The notes under the pieces are model-generated. The model was not told the origin of the DNA. It saw only the letters and a program-made list of their open reading frames with translations, and searched no databases. This document shows, in pieces, positions 37,858 through 48,529 of a stretch of DNA of 64,000 nt (the stretch's first letter is position 1; each line of letters starts with the position of its first letter). The position numbers were made by a program, and so were the translations under genes. Source of the DNA: Theocolax elegans (Eukaryota; Arthropoda; Insecta; Hymenoptera; Cerocephalidae); assembly GCA_026168455.1 (NCBI GenBank), contig CM047426.1:51629085-51693084 (forward strand), given 5' to 3'.

Positions 37858-39492
37858 TCAAACGTCCTTCTTGGTAAGCGTCGTCAGCGGCTCGGCCAAG
37901 GTCGCAAAGTCTCGTAAGAATTTCCGGTACCACGAACCCATATCAAGGAATCTTCTAAGTTGTTTTAGATTCTTGGGCGCCGGATAATAGATGATCGGCT
38001 CGATTTTCTCAGGGTCTGGTCTGATTCCATCGCGATTCACCAGCACTCCGAGATATTTCACCTCAGTACGTCCAAATACACTTTTATCCCGATTCACTGT
38101 GAGACTAGCCTCGTTGATTCTCTTCAGGACATACCTTAGCCCCTTTTCGTGTTCCTCGAAGGTCTCTGTGGCGATGATTATATCATCGAGGTACGAAAAT
38201 GCATAGTGCTCGAGCTCAGGCCCTATGATTTTGTCCACTAACCTTTGGAACGTGGCAACCGCCTGGAATAGGCCATAAGGCATCCTGTTAAATTGGAACA
38301 AGCCTAACCCAGGTACTGTGAACGCGGTTATAGCCGCTGACTTCGGTCTTAGCGGTATCTGGTGGTACGCGCTACTCAAGTCTAGCGTGCTGATGTACCT
38401 CGCGTTCTTAAGCTTCCGTAGTATGCCGTCCATGTTAGGCAGCGGGTAAGCATCGGTTTTCGACACTGCATTGACTTTCCGATAGTCAATACAGAACCGA
38501 TACTTTCCGTAAGGTTTACGGACCATAACTACGGGGCTTGACCACCCACTGGTCGACGGCTCAATCACTCCTGCGTCGAGCATCTCCTTAACCTGGATGT
38601 GCATCTCTTCCTCTATTCGCTTAGAGACGGGATAGTATTTCTGTTTGATTGGCCGCGTCGCACCCACGTCGATCGCGTGCTCAATCAGAGATGTACATCC
38701 CAACGGCCTCCCCGTTGTACCCAGGTATCGGTCAGCCAGTGTATGCAGTCTTTCTTGCTCCTCTGGCAATAAGTCTGCTAGCCCGATCGATGCTATCTCG
38801 AATGCATCGATTTGCGATATACTCGCTACTTCCAGATCTACGGACTTGTTGGCCGCTTTGATCCAAAATTTATTCTCGTTCGGATCCAAAACTGCCCCAA
38901 AACCACGGATGAAGTCCGCTCCGACGTAACAGTCGATTTGATCATCTGGAAGTACGGCTACGCGAATATCTCGCTTTATCCCGGCAACCTCGAAAGGCAG
39001 GTCTACGTAACCAGCGATCGCCACCGTCTGGTTTCCTGGCACTTTCGCTTTTCTTCCGTTGCTCGGTATAAGTGGATAGCCACAGGCCGTGGCCAATTGT
39101 AGGCCAATCGAACCCATTACAGTGCGCGATGCTCCAGTATCGAACAAGGCGAGTACGCGGTAGCCAGCAATGCCCACTTGGACCCACCAACGAGTTTCTT
39201 TTTCACTCGGAGGGTCTTCTCCTCCAGCCCTATCATCCAGATCTCTAGCAGCGGCCGCCATCTGGTGCTGATCCGACTTTTCCGTCGATCCTACAGAATT
39301 CGGGCTGAGACAGTCGCTAGATCCCTCGGACTCAGCTGATGTCGTCGGCACTTCCGACGACTCTTTTATTGCCGAGCTCTCCTCACAGCGCTCCGCTGCG
39401 ATTGGGATATCTGTTCGGGTCTTACGCGGGGCAGGAACGGGAACGACCCTTTTCAACCGCTCCTGTTTGCGTTTCCCGAACAATCCGGGCAA
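37858..39492 (-). pseudogene. Ty3/Gypsy protease and reverse transcriptase
   Basis: A 544-codon frame. Residues 1-100 are a charged linker. The aspartic protease has LFDTGAS at residues 117-123 and YVGADFI near 189-195. The reverse transcriptase follows: EPSTSGWSSPVVMV near 311-324, YRFCIDYRKVNAV near 331-343, DLSSAYHQIPL at 371-381, the catalytic YLDD at 434-437, and the thumb region to residue 544, where the frame breaks into the decayed RNase H. Both catalytic motifs are intact here. The frame begins inside the end of the gag zinc-knuckle frame (overlap 39,453-39,492) in a different phase, the arrangement expected for gag-pol frameshifting. The element as a whole is dead because its neighbours are broken. 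Confidence 0.93.
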
Positions 39493-39915
39493 TCTGCGCG
39501 CTTATACCCTAGCCGTCCGCAACCAAAACATTTCAACGGTTGTGTTGCCTGAGGTCTCGCGCTCACGTTCTGATTGCCTTTATCTTCTTTCGATCCGCCG
39601 TACGTCCTTTCGGCGGAACCCTTCGTATTCTTCGTCCGATTTGGTTCCCTCGGTTTACCAATTCCGCTTCGGGATGTGGTCATCGAAAGGACAAATTCTC
39701 TCATTTTCTCTTCGAGAACTTTGGCCAGTGTCTTTGCCAAGTCCTCTGGCGGATTCTTCTTCGTCTGCAGATTTGGTGCTATCGGTTGCACCGTTGCAAT
39801 TTTCGTCTTGGCCCTCTTTTCCTCTTTCGGTTTGTAAGCCGACTCGGGTATTAGGGCCGTCTCGGGTGGCGGAGGGTGTCTATACGCCTTCTGTCCCTCC
39901 AGCGTAAGCTCGGCT
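39453..39915 (-). pseudogene. Ty3/Gypsy gag C-terminus with a CCHC-like zinc knuckle
   Basis: The frame ends with CFGCGRLGYKRADC, a zinc knuckle in which the usual His is Tyr, so it looks like C-x2-C-x4-Y-x4-C. It is rich in Lys, Pro and Ser before that. The same phase reads on from about 39,915, where the gag core frame (40,534-39,851) shifts. The knuckle would bind RNA during packaging in an intact element. Confidence 0.82.
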
Positions 39916-40534
39916 TCAACAGAAGATCGAGAAGAGTGTGGATCGAATCACAATCCGTCCTGCGCACCAAATTTTGTATTTCGGGGCGCAGGTTGCCGTG
40001 CAGTGTATCTAACTGCTGCTCGATCCTTGGGATTGGATCGAGTCTTCTTATCATGTGTACTAGACATGTGATGTAATCTCGCGTCTTCTCGCCAGGTCCT
40101 TGATAGCGAGAGTTTATTTCGACAATCATCCTCTTCTGGAAGCGCCTATTTGTTCCGAACCAGTGACGAGCTTCTTTTTGGAATTCGGACCCTGTCGACC
40201 AGGTATCTTTTTCGTTTTTAAACCAGAGTGCTGCAACGCCTTTGAATAACTCTGGCAATGAGCTTAATAATTCGGCTTCCGAAAGATTAGCCAGAATCCG
40301 ACATTCCTCGACTCGTTCGAGAAATGAGTCTATGCTCTGGTCGCCATCTGCTGAGAATTGTAGTCCCCATTTCCGGACAATTTGACCGACGTCTCTCATG
40401 GACTGTCCTGCACTTCTCTGCCAGGTGCTGTTCTCGGTCCTGGTACCACTCGTATTTCCAAGTCTTTCCTGACCTTGGAAGTTCCCCCCCTCCCAGGCTC
40501 TGCCGACTCCTCTAGAGAGTGGTGCTGGGGGCAT
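39851..40534 (-). pseudogene. Ty3/Gypsy gag, central (capsid) part
   Basis: A 227-codon frame with the retrotransposon gag core: FSADGDQSIDSFLERVEECR near residues 60-80, then LSSLPELFKGVAALWF near 89-104, then a W-F-rich helix and a conserved RDYI segment near 152. This part forms the particle shell in the family. Its upstream side is joined in the same phase to the N-terminal frame, with one in-frame TAG at 40,565-40,567 between. On the downstream side a frameshift near 39,915 separates it from the zinc-knuckle frame. Confidence 0.86.
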
Positions 40535-40564
40535 GGGGTGTGATGGTCCAGTTGAATTGTCCAG

Positions 40565-41233
40565 CTAATGGTACGTCAGCGTGTCCTGGAATCCTACTTG
40601 CTGTCGTTGGTTACGGACTTCGTGTTGCGACTGGTCTAATCTAGTGCTTGTTAATATAGGTTGGGTCTGCGCTGCCGTTAGCGCATTTACTTTTTTAGTT
40701 AAATGTTTAACTGTATCTGACATTCCCTGCATAAAATTTGCGAATTCTAGTGGGATTTCGAATGATCCTCCGTCTGTTGCAGTGATTCTTATTCTGCTTG
40801 GATTTTTATCGTCATTTGTGGTATTGTCGACAGTATTGTTATTTATTGATGACGACTCCGTGGTTTCTTGCAACCTTGCCGTAGTTATATTATCTTGGAG
40901 ATGTTGAACTGTTCTACGACTCGTTTCCATATTTTCTTTAACTCTTTCATCGTTGTTAAGAGTTACCAATGGATGACTTGTGTTGTCGTCAATTGTCGAA
41001 TTCTCCCACGGGTGTTCTGCCGAACTATATTTACTGATGAAATTTTGCCTGAGCTCCTCCCGATGGTGACAGACGGTGATTTCATCCTGCTCAGGTTCTT
41101 CAACGAAATCCCTCGGCTCGTAATCTCCTAGGAGCCATTTTGTCAGACGACTTAACTTGTCAAATTTATTGCCTGTATCTTTAAGTGACAGGTCGTTAAG
41201 ATATTGACATATATCTTTGTCTCTATGAAACAA
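40565..41233 (-). pseudogene. Ty3/Gypsy gag, N-terminal part
   Basis: A 222-codon frame starting with ATG at 41,231-41,233, rich in Asn, Thr, Gln and Asp and without a recognised domain. It is assigned to gag because it is in the same phase as the capsid frame and separated from it by a single TAG. It could also be a separate small ORF of the element, but the spacing argues for one gag gene broken by a stop. Confidence 0.65.
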
Positions 41234-43644
41234 ACATCAGTCTTCGATCTTCTGTTGTGTCGAACACGCCATATTTAAAATAACGATTTAAATAAATAAT
41301 TTACAATAAATATAAAAAAATAATTTAATTCGCTTTACCGGAGCAGTCCAATTGCGCGGCTATCGTGGGGTCGTTCGCTCGCGTTTTCCCTAAGGCGCAC
41401 AATTATCATCGCAAAATACAAAAATATATATGATCAGACTATACGGCCTAATTATTGGATTGCTCTGGCTTCGTCCTACCGTGTACGCTAAGGTATTGTG
41501 TGGGTTATAGCGAATCTGGTTTGATAATACCAGAGTAGGAATTTAATAATTAAATAATAAATATTAAATGTGGGTACTACAATCACCTCTTTAATTAACA
41601 AAATTAAAATAACCCGAATAAAACAATAAGTGTTTTATTTTTGCCCGCACAATCTTTCAGCACGTCAATTAAAATTTATTGAGACGTGTAACAAAATAAT
41701 TTTAATTGATTAAAGAAACTTCAAGAAAATTTATAAAGAAAAGGAAAACTTTAATTATAAGTCTTTTTATTTTTATAATACTAATTAATGCCAATTAATT
41801 AACTAATTAATTAATTGGTTAAAACTTAGCGTACACCAAATCTATTGTCTCTCTTTCGCCTATTGTGCTACGCAGAAATATATGACGAGAAATTACAATT
41901 ACTGTATGGTATCGCTCGCGATGTCGATGATTTTACGACGCACACACACTTTATTTTTCGCTTTGTAAAATCGTACAACTCAATTTAAAAATTTTTCAGA
42001 TTTCCACAAAAAAAAATGCAAAGAAAATTTCGAAAGTTCCGAAATAATTCGAAAAATTCGGAAAAATTTACGTATTCTGAAAAAATTGGAGAAATTCGAA
42101 AAATTTTGTCAACCTACAAAAAAAATTTGCAAATGTGAAAAATTTGAAAATTTTGAAAAATCTGAAAATTTCCAAAAAATTTGAGAAAATTCGAAAATTT
42201 GGAAAAAATTTGAAAATTCTAAGAAATTTGAAAAATTTGAAAATTTTAAAAAATTTAATAATTTTGGAAAATTTGAAAAATTCGAAAATTTTAGAAATTT
42301 TGAAAAATTCGAAAATTTTGAAAAATTTGAAAATTTTGGAAAATTTGAAAATTTTGGAAAATTTGAAAATTTTGGAAAATTTTGGAAAATTTTGGAAAAT
42401 TTGGAAAACGAACAAAAATTTTCAATTGGGGAAAACTTTAATTTGTTTATAAAATTTTTATATGTTATAAACTATGCGACGAGACGTCGTTGCAATGAAA
42501 TAAATAATACTTATTGTATTGTATTATTTCGTAGTATGTATAAAATATTATATCTTAAAATCTCGCACTTTGTTATTGTTTCGTGCGTTGCCTCTTCAAG
42601 GCCACGAAACACGCGTGTTTATGTTGACGACCGAGGATGTGTGCGAGCATCCGTATAGTCGATTGTTATTGTGTGTGTGTTAGATACTTTTCGACAGCAC
42701 CCTTTGACACATCGTCACGTCTAGTTCCGCGCGCCACGGGAAGTACCGGACCGATTCGTCCGTGCTCCGGGAAGACGTACGCGAGTGATCGTGAGTTCGT
42801 GTGAGTGCAGTGCGAAGGACCATATACCTCGGATCGAGTCTTCCCCGAGGTAGGCGAATCGCCGCGGCATCAGGCCGCACCTGCAGACCACCGTCGAGGA
42901 CGACGGGAAACCGGGCCGACTCCACCGGCCAGCAGACGTCGGGGCGCCGACGTACACCAGGGCCAATGGACAAGCCAGCCTGGTAAGTACCCGACATTGG
43001 TCGGTATACGTTAGAGTGTGTTGTGTGTATGTGCACGTATGTTTGTTCGGTAGCACACCGGTACATACCACGCGACCGGGAGAACGCCCCGTTAAGTATT
43101 GTCGGGCACCTCCGTGTAACTTATTAAATCAATACTTATTTGTTTTATTTTAACATAACAGTCGCGTTATTATTTAATTATAAATTAACCCGCAATTATT
43201 TATTCCGATTCCCGATTTTTCCGCTACGTGTATCGGTACGTAGGAGGTCGTCCTATCTCCGCTACCGTGTCCCGACGGGTTAATTTATTAACCCACGGCG
43301 ACGACAAAGACGCGTTCTTCGGGGCCGTCGTCCCTGTATTAATAAATAAATAACTTGTAGCTGGTATTAGGACGAAATACCACGTTACAACTATTATTTT
43401 TAATATTACTGTTAGAAATTTATCTATTTCGTATTTTAATTTTAATTTAAATCGAAAATAATAAGTCTTATTTCAAAAATAATAAGTATTATTTCGAGTT
43501 AATTCCAAGAATTATGTTCGTTTGTACTCGACTCGTGTTATTGTTTACATATATACGAAGTAGAAAATTCAACTGAACAGATTTTTCCTATACCGAGGAA
43601 ACTCGCTTGTTGCAATAATTTTTCCTATCCCAAGGAAACTCACG
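41234..43644 (-). other. Long leader of the minus-strand Gypsy element, probably composite
   Basis: About 2.4 kb between the primer binding site and the gag start, with no credible gene. It contains a TTAA-rich run (41,780-41,822), a low-complexity block (42,005-42,420) and a GC-rich part (42,600-43,110) whose composition differs from its surroundings and may be another inserted repeat. Next to the primer binding site a segment GAGTTTCC-TTGGGATA-GGAAA is present twice on the minus strand (about 43,565-43,645), each copy able to form a TTTCC/GGAAA hairpin. Confidence 0.55.
42005..42420 (+). repeat. Low-complexity GAAAATTT-type tract
   Basis: About 415 bases built from loose repeats of GAAAATTT, GGAAAATTT and GAAAAATTC with drifting period. 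It gives artificial Lys/Asn/Leu-rich and Phe/Lys-rich ORFs on the two strands. Confidence 0.9.
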
Positions 43645-43656
43645 TGTTGGGCGCCA
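43645..43656 (-). promoter_or_regulatory. Primer binding site, tRNA-Lys type
   Basis: On the minus strand TGGCGCCCAACA begins two bases inside the LTR end. It is complementary to a tRNA 3' end of the Lys type, as used by several insect Gypsy elements. It would prime minus-strand cDNA synthesis, and it fixes the element's orientation and the LTR boundary. Confidence 0.82.
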
Positions 43657-43658
43657 GT

Positions 43659-44736
43659 TGTAACAGGGTTGGTATTGTACGTCAGGAGGGTTATACTCGT
43701 CCTGTGCATATATCCAATGCACAGGAAATCACCGCAATACCGTGATCAGCTGTCTCACCATACAGCTGGTAAATCGGTAAAATCACCTTTCGGGACGACC
43801 GGAGCTAGCCTCATGCTCCGGGTGACGTTGTTGGCCCTGTGTACAATGTATGCACTTACCTAGTACACACTTATTCTTTCTCGACACTCGTGCTCGGCTC
43901 CTCAGATATGTGTCGTGCGAAGCAATGCACGACACCCGCTGGGCATGGCGGTATTCGCTTTCGGGGATAGGGAGTGATTGCCGGTTAACTAATTATTACT
44001 CGAAATTAAAGACAAAGAATTTATTTATTAAATAGAAAATGGAGTTGAAAATAGTACAGTAAGACGAGCCAAGTCAAGGTTAAACCTTGGCTCAAAACAA
44101 ATGAAGCTATTCGCGTAAACTATATGATTATACAAGATGCGGTCATGTGTGCGTGTGTGCGCCCGCCGCAATATACGTGTCGAGACACGCGGTCTCGATC
44201 TACTCGGGAAAGAGGTTAAGTTTGCCAGGTACGAGTTACCTGGCTTCACCGTAAATATCGTCGGGTTGCGGTCGCGCCGGAGTGTGAAGTACTCCGGTTT
44301 GCCGTAAGCGTGATTTACGGGAGGAGAGCGGCAACCTCTCGTATGGTCTGCGCGTTGGGATACCGCGCGTATCCCGTCGCCGATTTCGTTCGCGTCTCGG
44401 CGGTGGTAAGTATGGTATTGCCTGGCCAGGATTTACTTTATATCCGAAGATGATCCTGGGAGATGGCGCGTGCCTCACGTCCATCGGTCTCGCACTCTCT
44501 CTCTCCTTCTCCCTCGCACCCGTGATCTCCTGTGTGCCTCACTCGCGCGGGAATTCCGTATCTCCTATGGTCTCCGCGCGCGATTCTCCTTGTTTCTCCC
44601 GTAGGCGAGACGATACTGCCGGTGTGTCGTGCACACCGGCTCTCCGACGCGCTCGCGCATGCACCTAACGCGTCTCCAACGGTAGACTCACGCGATCGGT
44701 ACGATTTTCGTCTCGCGTGAACCGTTTACCGTTACA
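43659..44736 (-). mobile_element. 5' LTR of the minus-strand Ty3/Gypsy element
   Basis: A 1,078-base segment with perfect hexamer inverted ends: TGTAAC at 43,659 and GTTACA ending at 44,736, in the TG...CA form required of LTRs. The primer binding site lies two bases inside, on the left. Internal hairpins include CCTGTGCAT with ATGCACAGG near 43,698-43,722 and GCCAGGTA with TACCTGGC near 44,223-44,243. No second copy is found in the window. ORFs inside it are by-products. The right flank is (TA)n, so target-site duplication cannot be judged. Confidence 0.83.
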
Positions 44737-44798
44737 ATATATATATATATATATATTTGTATTTATATAGATATATATATTTGTATTTATATATATAT
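44737..44798. repeat. (TA)n-rich microsatellite
   Basis: TA-rich runs interrupted by TTGTATTTATA separate the LTR from the foldback element. Confidence 0.85.
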
Positions 44799-45701
44799 GG
44801 GCTATTTCACGTCAAGTGGTACGATGAAAATTTTAAATCACTCCAAATTTTGTAAACAGACTGGAAATATCGTCCAGAAAATAGAAACAAATTTTTATGG
44901 AAATTTTTCAATTTTTTAGAAAAATTGCTATTTTCAAAGCCATTTATCTCAAAATCTATTGGTTTTTTTGAAAAAACATTACAAACAACTTTGGTTCAAA
45001 ATAATCTTTAGAACTTATCTACCTAGGTTATAATTCTTAATTTTAAATTCTCGAAGAGATAGAGCACTCGGAAATATTAAATATCAAAAAAAGGCGACCA
45101 CGCCACAATCGATTTTGATCTAACACCGCTCAAAAGATCACATTTTTTTAGAGCTTTCGAATGGCGGTGGTTAGATTATTGGCCAAGACCGCTGGTGTAA
45201 GTTATGCCTTATAAACCTCATAAAATCACTAATTTCCATATATTTTAAGGTATAACTTTTATCAGTGGTCTTGGCCAATAATCTATCTACCACCATTCGA
45301 AAGCTCTAAAAAAATGTGATCTTTTGAGCGGTGTTAGATCAAAATCGATTGTGGCGTGGTCGCCTTTTTTTGATATTTAATATTTCCGAGTGCCCTATCT
45401 CTTCGAGAATTTAAAATTAAGAATTATAACCAAGGTAGATAAGTTCTAAAGATTATTTTGAACCAAAGTTGTTTGTAATGTTTTTTCTAAAAAATCATTA
45501 GATTTTGAGATAAATGACTTTAAAAATAGCGATTTTTCTAAAAAATCGAAAAATTTCCATTTTTTATGGTGAAATAACTCTTAGGGAAATTATTTTTGAC
45601 TAATAAATTTTATTTCCTATTTTCTGGAAGATATTTCCAGTCTGTTCACAAAATTTGGAGTGATTTAAAATTTTCATCGTACCACTTGACGTAAAATAGC
45701 C
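44799..45701. mobile_element. Foldback element, ~0.90 kb, family FB-B
   Basis: The ends read GGCTATTTCACGTCAAGTGG and, at the right, CCACTTGACGTAAAATAGCC. Arms of roughly 400 to 450 bases (44,799-45,205 and 45,247-45,701) pair around a centre near 45,226, with small indels in the right arm. TA runs flank both sides. It has no coding sequence and shares no ends with the 33.6-kb foldback family. It is likely a non-autonomous DNA element. Confidence 0.88.
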
Positions 45702-45984
45702 GATATATATATATAGTTGGGTACTTAACCCTTTAACGACCAAAATGCTCAATTTTTCTGTCCATTTTCAACACGTTTTTTCGGTAGTCATAGGCCTTAG
45801 AGATTTTTGTAAACACGTATTTTGATGGAAAATTTAACGCTCTTTCAGAATCTTTTTTTGAAATTGCGATTGATTGCGTTATAAAAAAGTTATAGCCAAT
45901 TAAACAATAAAAAACGAAAAATTTTGCAAAAAATCAAGTTTGCGATTTTTTTAACAATGGTGGCAAAATTAAAAAAAATCCATA

Positions 45985-46270
45985 AAAACATAACTTATTT
46001 TTTATCTCGGAAACCATTAAATTTAGAGAAAAAGCTCATGGAATAAAAAAGTCTTAGAATTAATCGGGAAACACGCCTGAATTTTTCAGAATTTTCCGAG
46101 TCGATTTTTGAATTTTCGGGAAATACGAAAAATCCATTTTTTCAAAATCATCTCCAAAAATTCTGAAAAAATCCAGGCGTGTTCGTTGATGAATTGTAAG
46201 ACTTTTTTGTATTATAAACTTGTTCTCTAAACTCAATTGTTTTCGAGATAAAAAATGAGTTATGTTATAA
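45985..46270. repeat. Imperfect palindrome, ~0.29 kb
   Basis: ACACGCCTGAATTTTTCAG near 46,069 pairs with CTGAAAAAATCCAGGCGTGT near 46,163. Further out TAACATAACT-type ends and ATCTCG/CGAGAT pair as well. The centre lies near 46,125 and the loop is about 70 bases. It may be the core of a larger decayed foldback that begins near 45,724. The minus-strand ORF across it is not credible. Confidence 0.65.
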
Positions 46271-46404
46271 TCCCATTGCATTTTATTTACAATATTTATT
46301 GTTTGAATTGCAAATTATTGAATTAATAATTCATATTTTCAACTCCAACAATTTTTTATTTACACTGCATTTATTTATAATAATTCTTATTTTGATTATG
46401 AATT

Positions 46405-46619
46405 TTTTTTTTTATTATTATTTTAACGTCGCTCTTTTTATGCTCCCAAACCGGTGCTAATCAGCGACGGAGGTCATACGATGTCTTGGTGAAGATAGCA
46501 CTTGTTGAAAATACATTCCCCAGTGGTGCTTGTATCAGTAGGTCGGGGCCGGGAATCGAACCTGGGACCTCCAGATTACGAGCCCGACGCCCTACCGACC
46601 GAGCCATCGCAGGCCTCTT
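46405..46619 (-). mobile_element. tRNA-derived SINE, family 2
   Basis: Flanked by a 9-base direct repeat TTATGAATT (46,396-46,404 and 46,620-46,628). On the minus strand the 5' part is clearly tRNA-like, with GCTCGGTCGGTAGGGCG as A-box region and GGTTCGATTCCCGG as B-box. The body is only about 215 bases. It ends with CCTCCGTCGCTGATTAGC, a few variable bases, GGGAGCATAAA and AGCGACGTTA, and then an A-rich tail. That tail matches family 1 although the heads and bodies differ. Confidence 0.9.
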
Positions 46620-46628
46620 TTATGAATT

Positions 46629-47160
46629 AGTAATGTGTGAAATAAAATTACATTACGTATATTTTATTAGCTAATTAGGATAATTTGTTAACGAGTTCTC
46701 CGTGCAATTGTGTATATAATCAAAATTAAAATTGTTATTAAACTTAAATAATTTTATGAAATTGTTTATAAAATATTGTAATTTCATGTGTATTTTTGTT
46801 CATTAGAAAGCTAGAAGAATTTAGTTACATATGTTCATTTAAAAAGAAGACATTATATAATTATGTTAACAAATTTAAATAAATAATGCATGATTAATAC
46901 GAATAAAAAAATATATTATTAAGCTATACAAAAAGTAGTAGACAAAGTGATTGTTTACATCATTCAAAGTAACCCATTACAAACCGGACCATGGTCCGAT
47001 GGGTTACGCCGCGAGTGAATAGTATAATAGAGTTAAAAAACAAATAAAAAATAATGAAAGAAAAAATAAAAAAAGGAGAAAAAATAAATATGTAAAAATA
47101 TATACACGCAAGAAACTAAACTAAATAGAGACATAGCCTAAAAATAAACTATCTTAAGTT
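46629..47160. other. AT-rich stretch, likely LINE 3' region, with a hairpin
   Basis: Mostly AT-rich. A strong hairpin at 46,969-47,007 has GTAACCCAT and ATGGGTTAC arms around the palindrome CGGACCATGGTCCG. It lies just downstream of the LINE fragment on the minus strand and may be part of its 3' untranslated region. No gene seen. Confidence 0.5.
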
Positions 47161-47167
47161 AATAGTT

Positions 47168-48525
47168 TCATCGAGAAAGAATGTTCGCAGCTTTAAAACA
47201 CGGGTTCTCATAAACTTTACGTAAGTCTAGCAACAATTTATTCCACAGACGAGACGCGGATATCACAAAAGTAGCTTGGCCAGTCGAAATCTTACAAAAA
47301 TTTGGAACTAGGTCCAAAGACGAAGCACGCCGAGAGCCCAAGAAACCTGGGTCTTTAAAAGCGAAATTACTAAATAAGTACACGGGTTCACGGGTACATA
47401 AAATTTTTACTAGTAATATAATAGTAAGATATTTACTCTGTTAAAAAATGGCATTATTTTTTTAGGGTACTCGGCAGAGATGTGATCTCTCTTAGTTTAT
47501 AAATAAACCTAAGGGAGGCGTTCATGGCCCGATGCAGTCTGAGGGAAAGCTCACCATTAAGACCCGAATATAAGAGAGTACAGTAGTCAAAATGGATCAG
47601 AACCAGAGATTTAGCCAGCAAGCTCTTCACAAATCGAGGCATTGCATCCGCATTACGCTTTAATCGATTTATGGAGGCAAAACTCCTTGAAGAGATTTGC
47701 CGAGTCTGACAAGCAAAAGTCAAGGTAGGATCAAGTACAACTCCTAAAAGTTTAAGTTTATCACAGAAATCAATGATGCAATTTCCCATAGTCAACGACG
47801 GGAGAGAATCCCTATCCATTCTACTAATGAAGCCACGACTACTAACCTACATAGCTCGCGTCTTATCTGCATTAATGGGCAAACAGTTAGAGAGAGACCA
47901 ACTAAGCACGTTCACCAAATCCTTATTAATTTTGTGAATCGCATCACTACGGTTCCGAAAAGTGCAGGAGAAATATATACAAAAGTAGTATGCATACAAA
48001 TGATATTTACAGAATTCCAAACAGCGAGAAAGATCATTAATAAAAAGCAAGAAGAGTATTAGGCCGAGCAGGGAACCCTGAGGGACACCCGCCTGTCTTA
48101 TAGAACTTCTTGAGGAGCGACCACTAGGACATACCATCACTTGGGAACGATCAACTAAGGAGGATTTAATCCAATTTACGGCAGAGGTTGAAAAACCATA
48201 CGACCTGCGTTTACAGCAAAGTAAATTAAAATCAGCCCTGTCAAAGGCCTGTCTGAAGTCAATTGAGACAATGAGGGTAACCATTTCGTCATCAACCGCC
48301 CTACGAAGATCATCCGTAATTCTTAAATGTGCAGTTACAGCACTGTAATTTTTCCGGAACCCAGACTGAAAATCATCAATGATTTTCGAAGAAGAGATAA
48401 AGGATTCAATCTGGCTGCAAGCAACAGCCTCAAGCAATTTAGGTGGAGTGCTAAGGATGCTTATAGGGCGAAGTTTCTGAGAATTGAGGGGATGCCATAC
48501 CTGAATTAAATCCTACTATGCCGAC
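47168..48525 (-). pseudogene. CR1/Jockey-type LINE reverse transcriptase fragment
   Basis: Minus-strand frames show a reverse transcriptase from about 48,512, where LRPISILS lies upstream of any ATG. The 48,437-47,847 frame has FQSGFRKNYS near residue 24, IDFRQAFDR near 59 and GVPQGSLLGLILFLLFINDL near 115. The expected YADD is corrupted to YAYY. An in-frame TAG at 47,847-47,849 precedes the next segment (47,819-47,454, with LGVVLDPTLTF). After a frameshift, the C-terminal piece (47,383-47,168) has SRLWNKLLLDLR. Endonuclease and ORF1 are absent (5' truncation). It is unrelated to the R1-type fragment at 32.5 kb. Confidence 0.85.
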
Positions 48526-48529
48526 ACCT

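Noticed and set aside
35712..41131. Plus-strand ORFs up to 147 codons over the Gypsy body
   Set aside because: All are antisense to recognised gag, protease, polymerase or integrase frames.
42068..42452. Lys/Asn-rich and Phe-rich ORFs of over 100 codons
   Set aside because: They are products of the GAAAATTT low-complexity tract on both strands.
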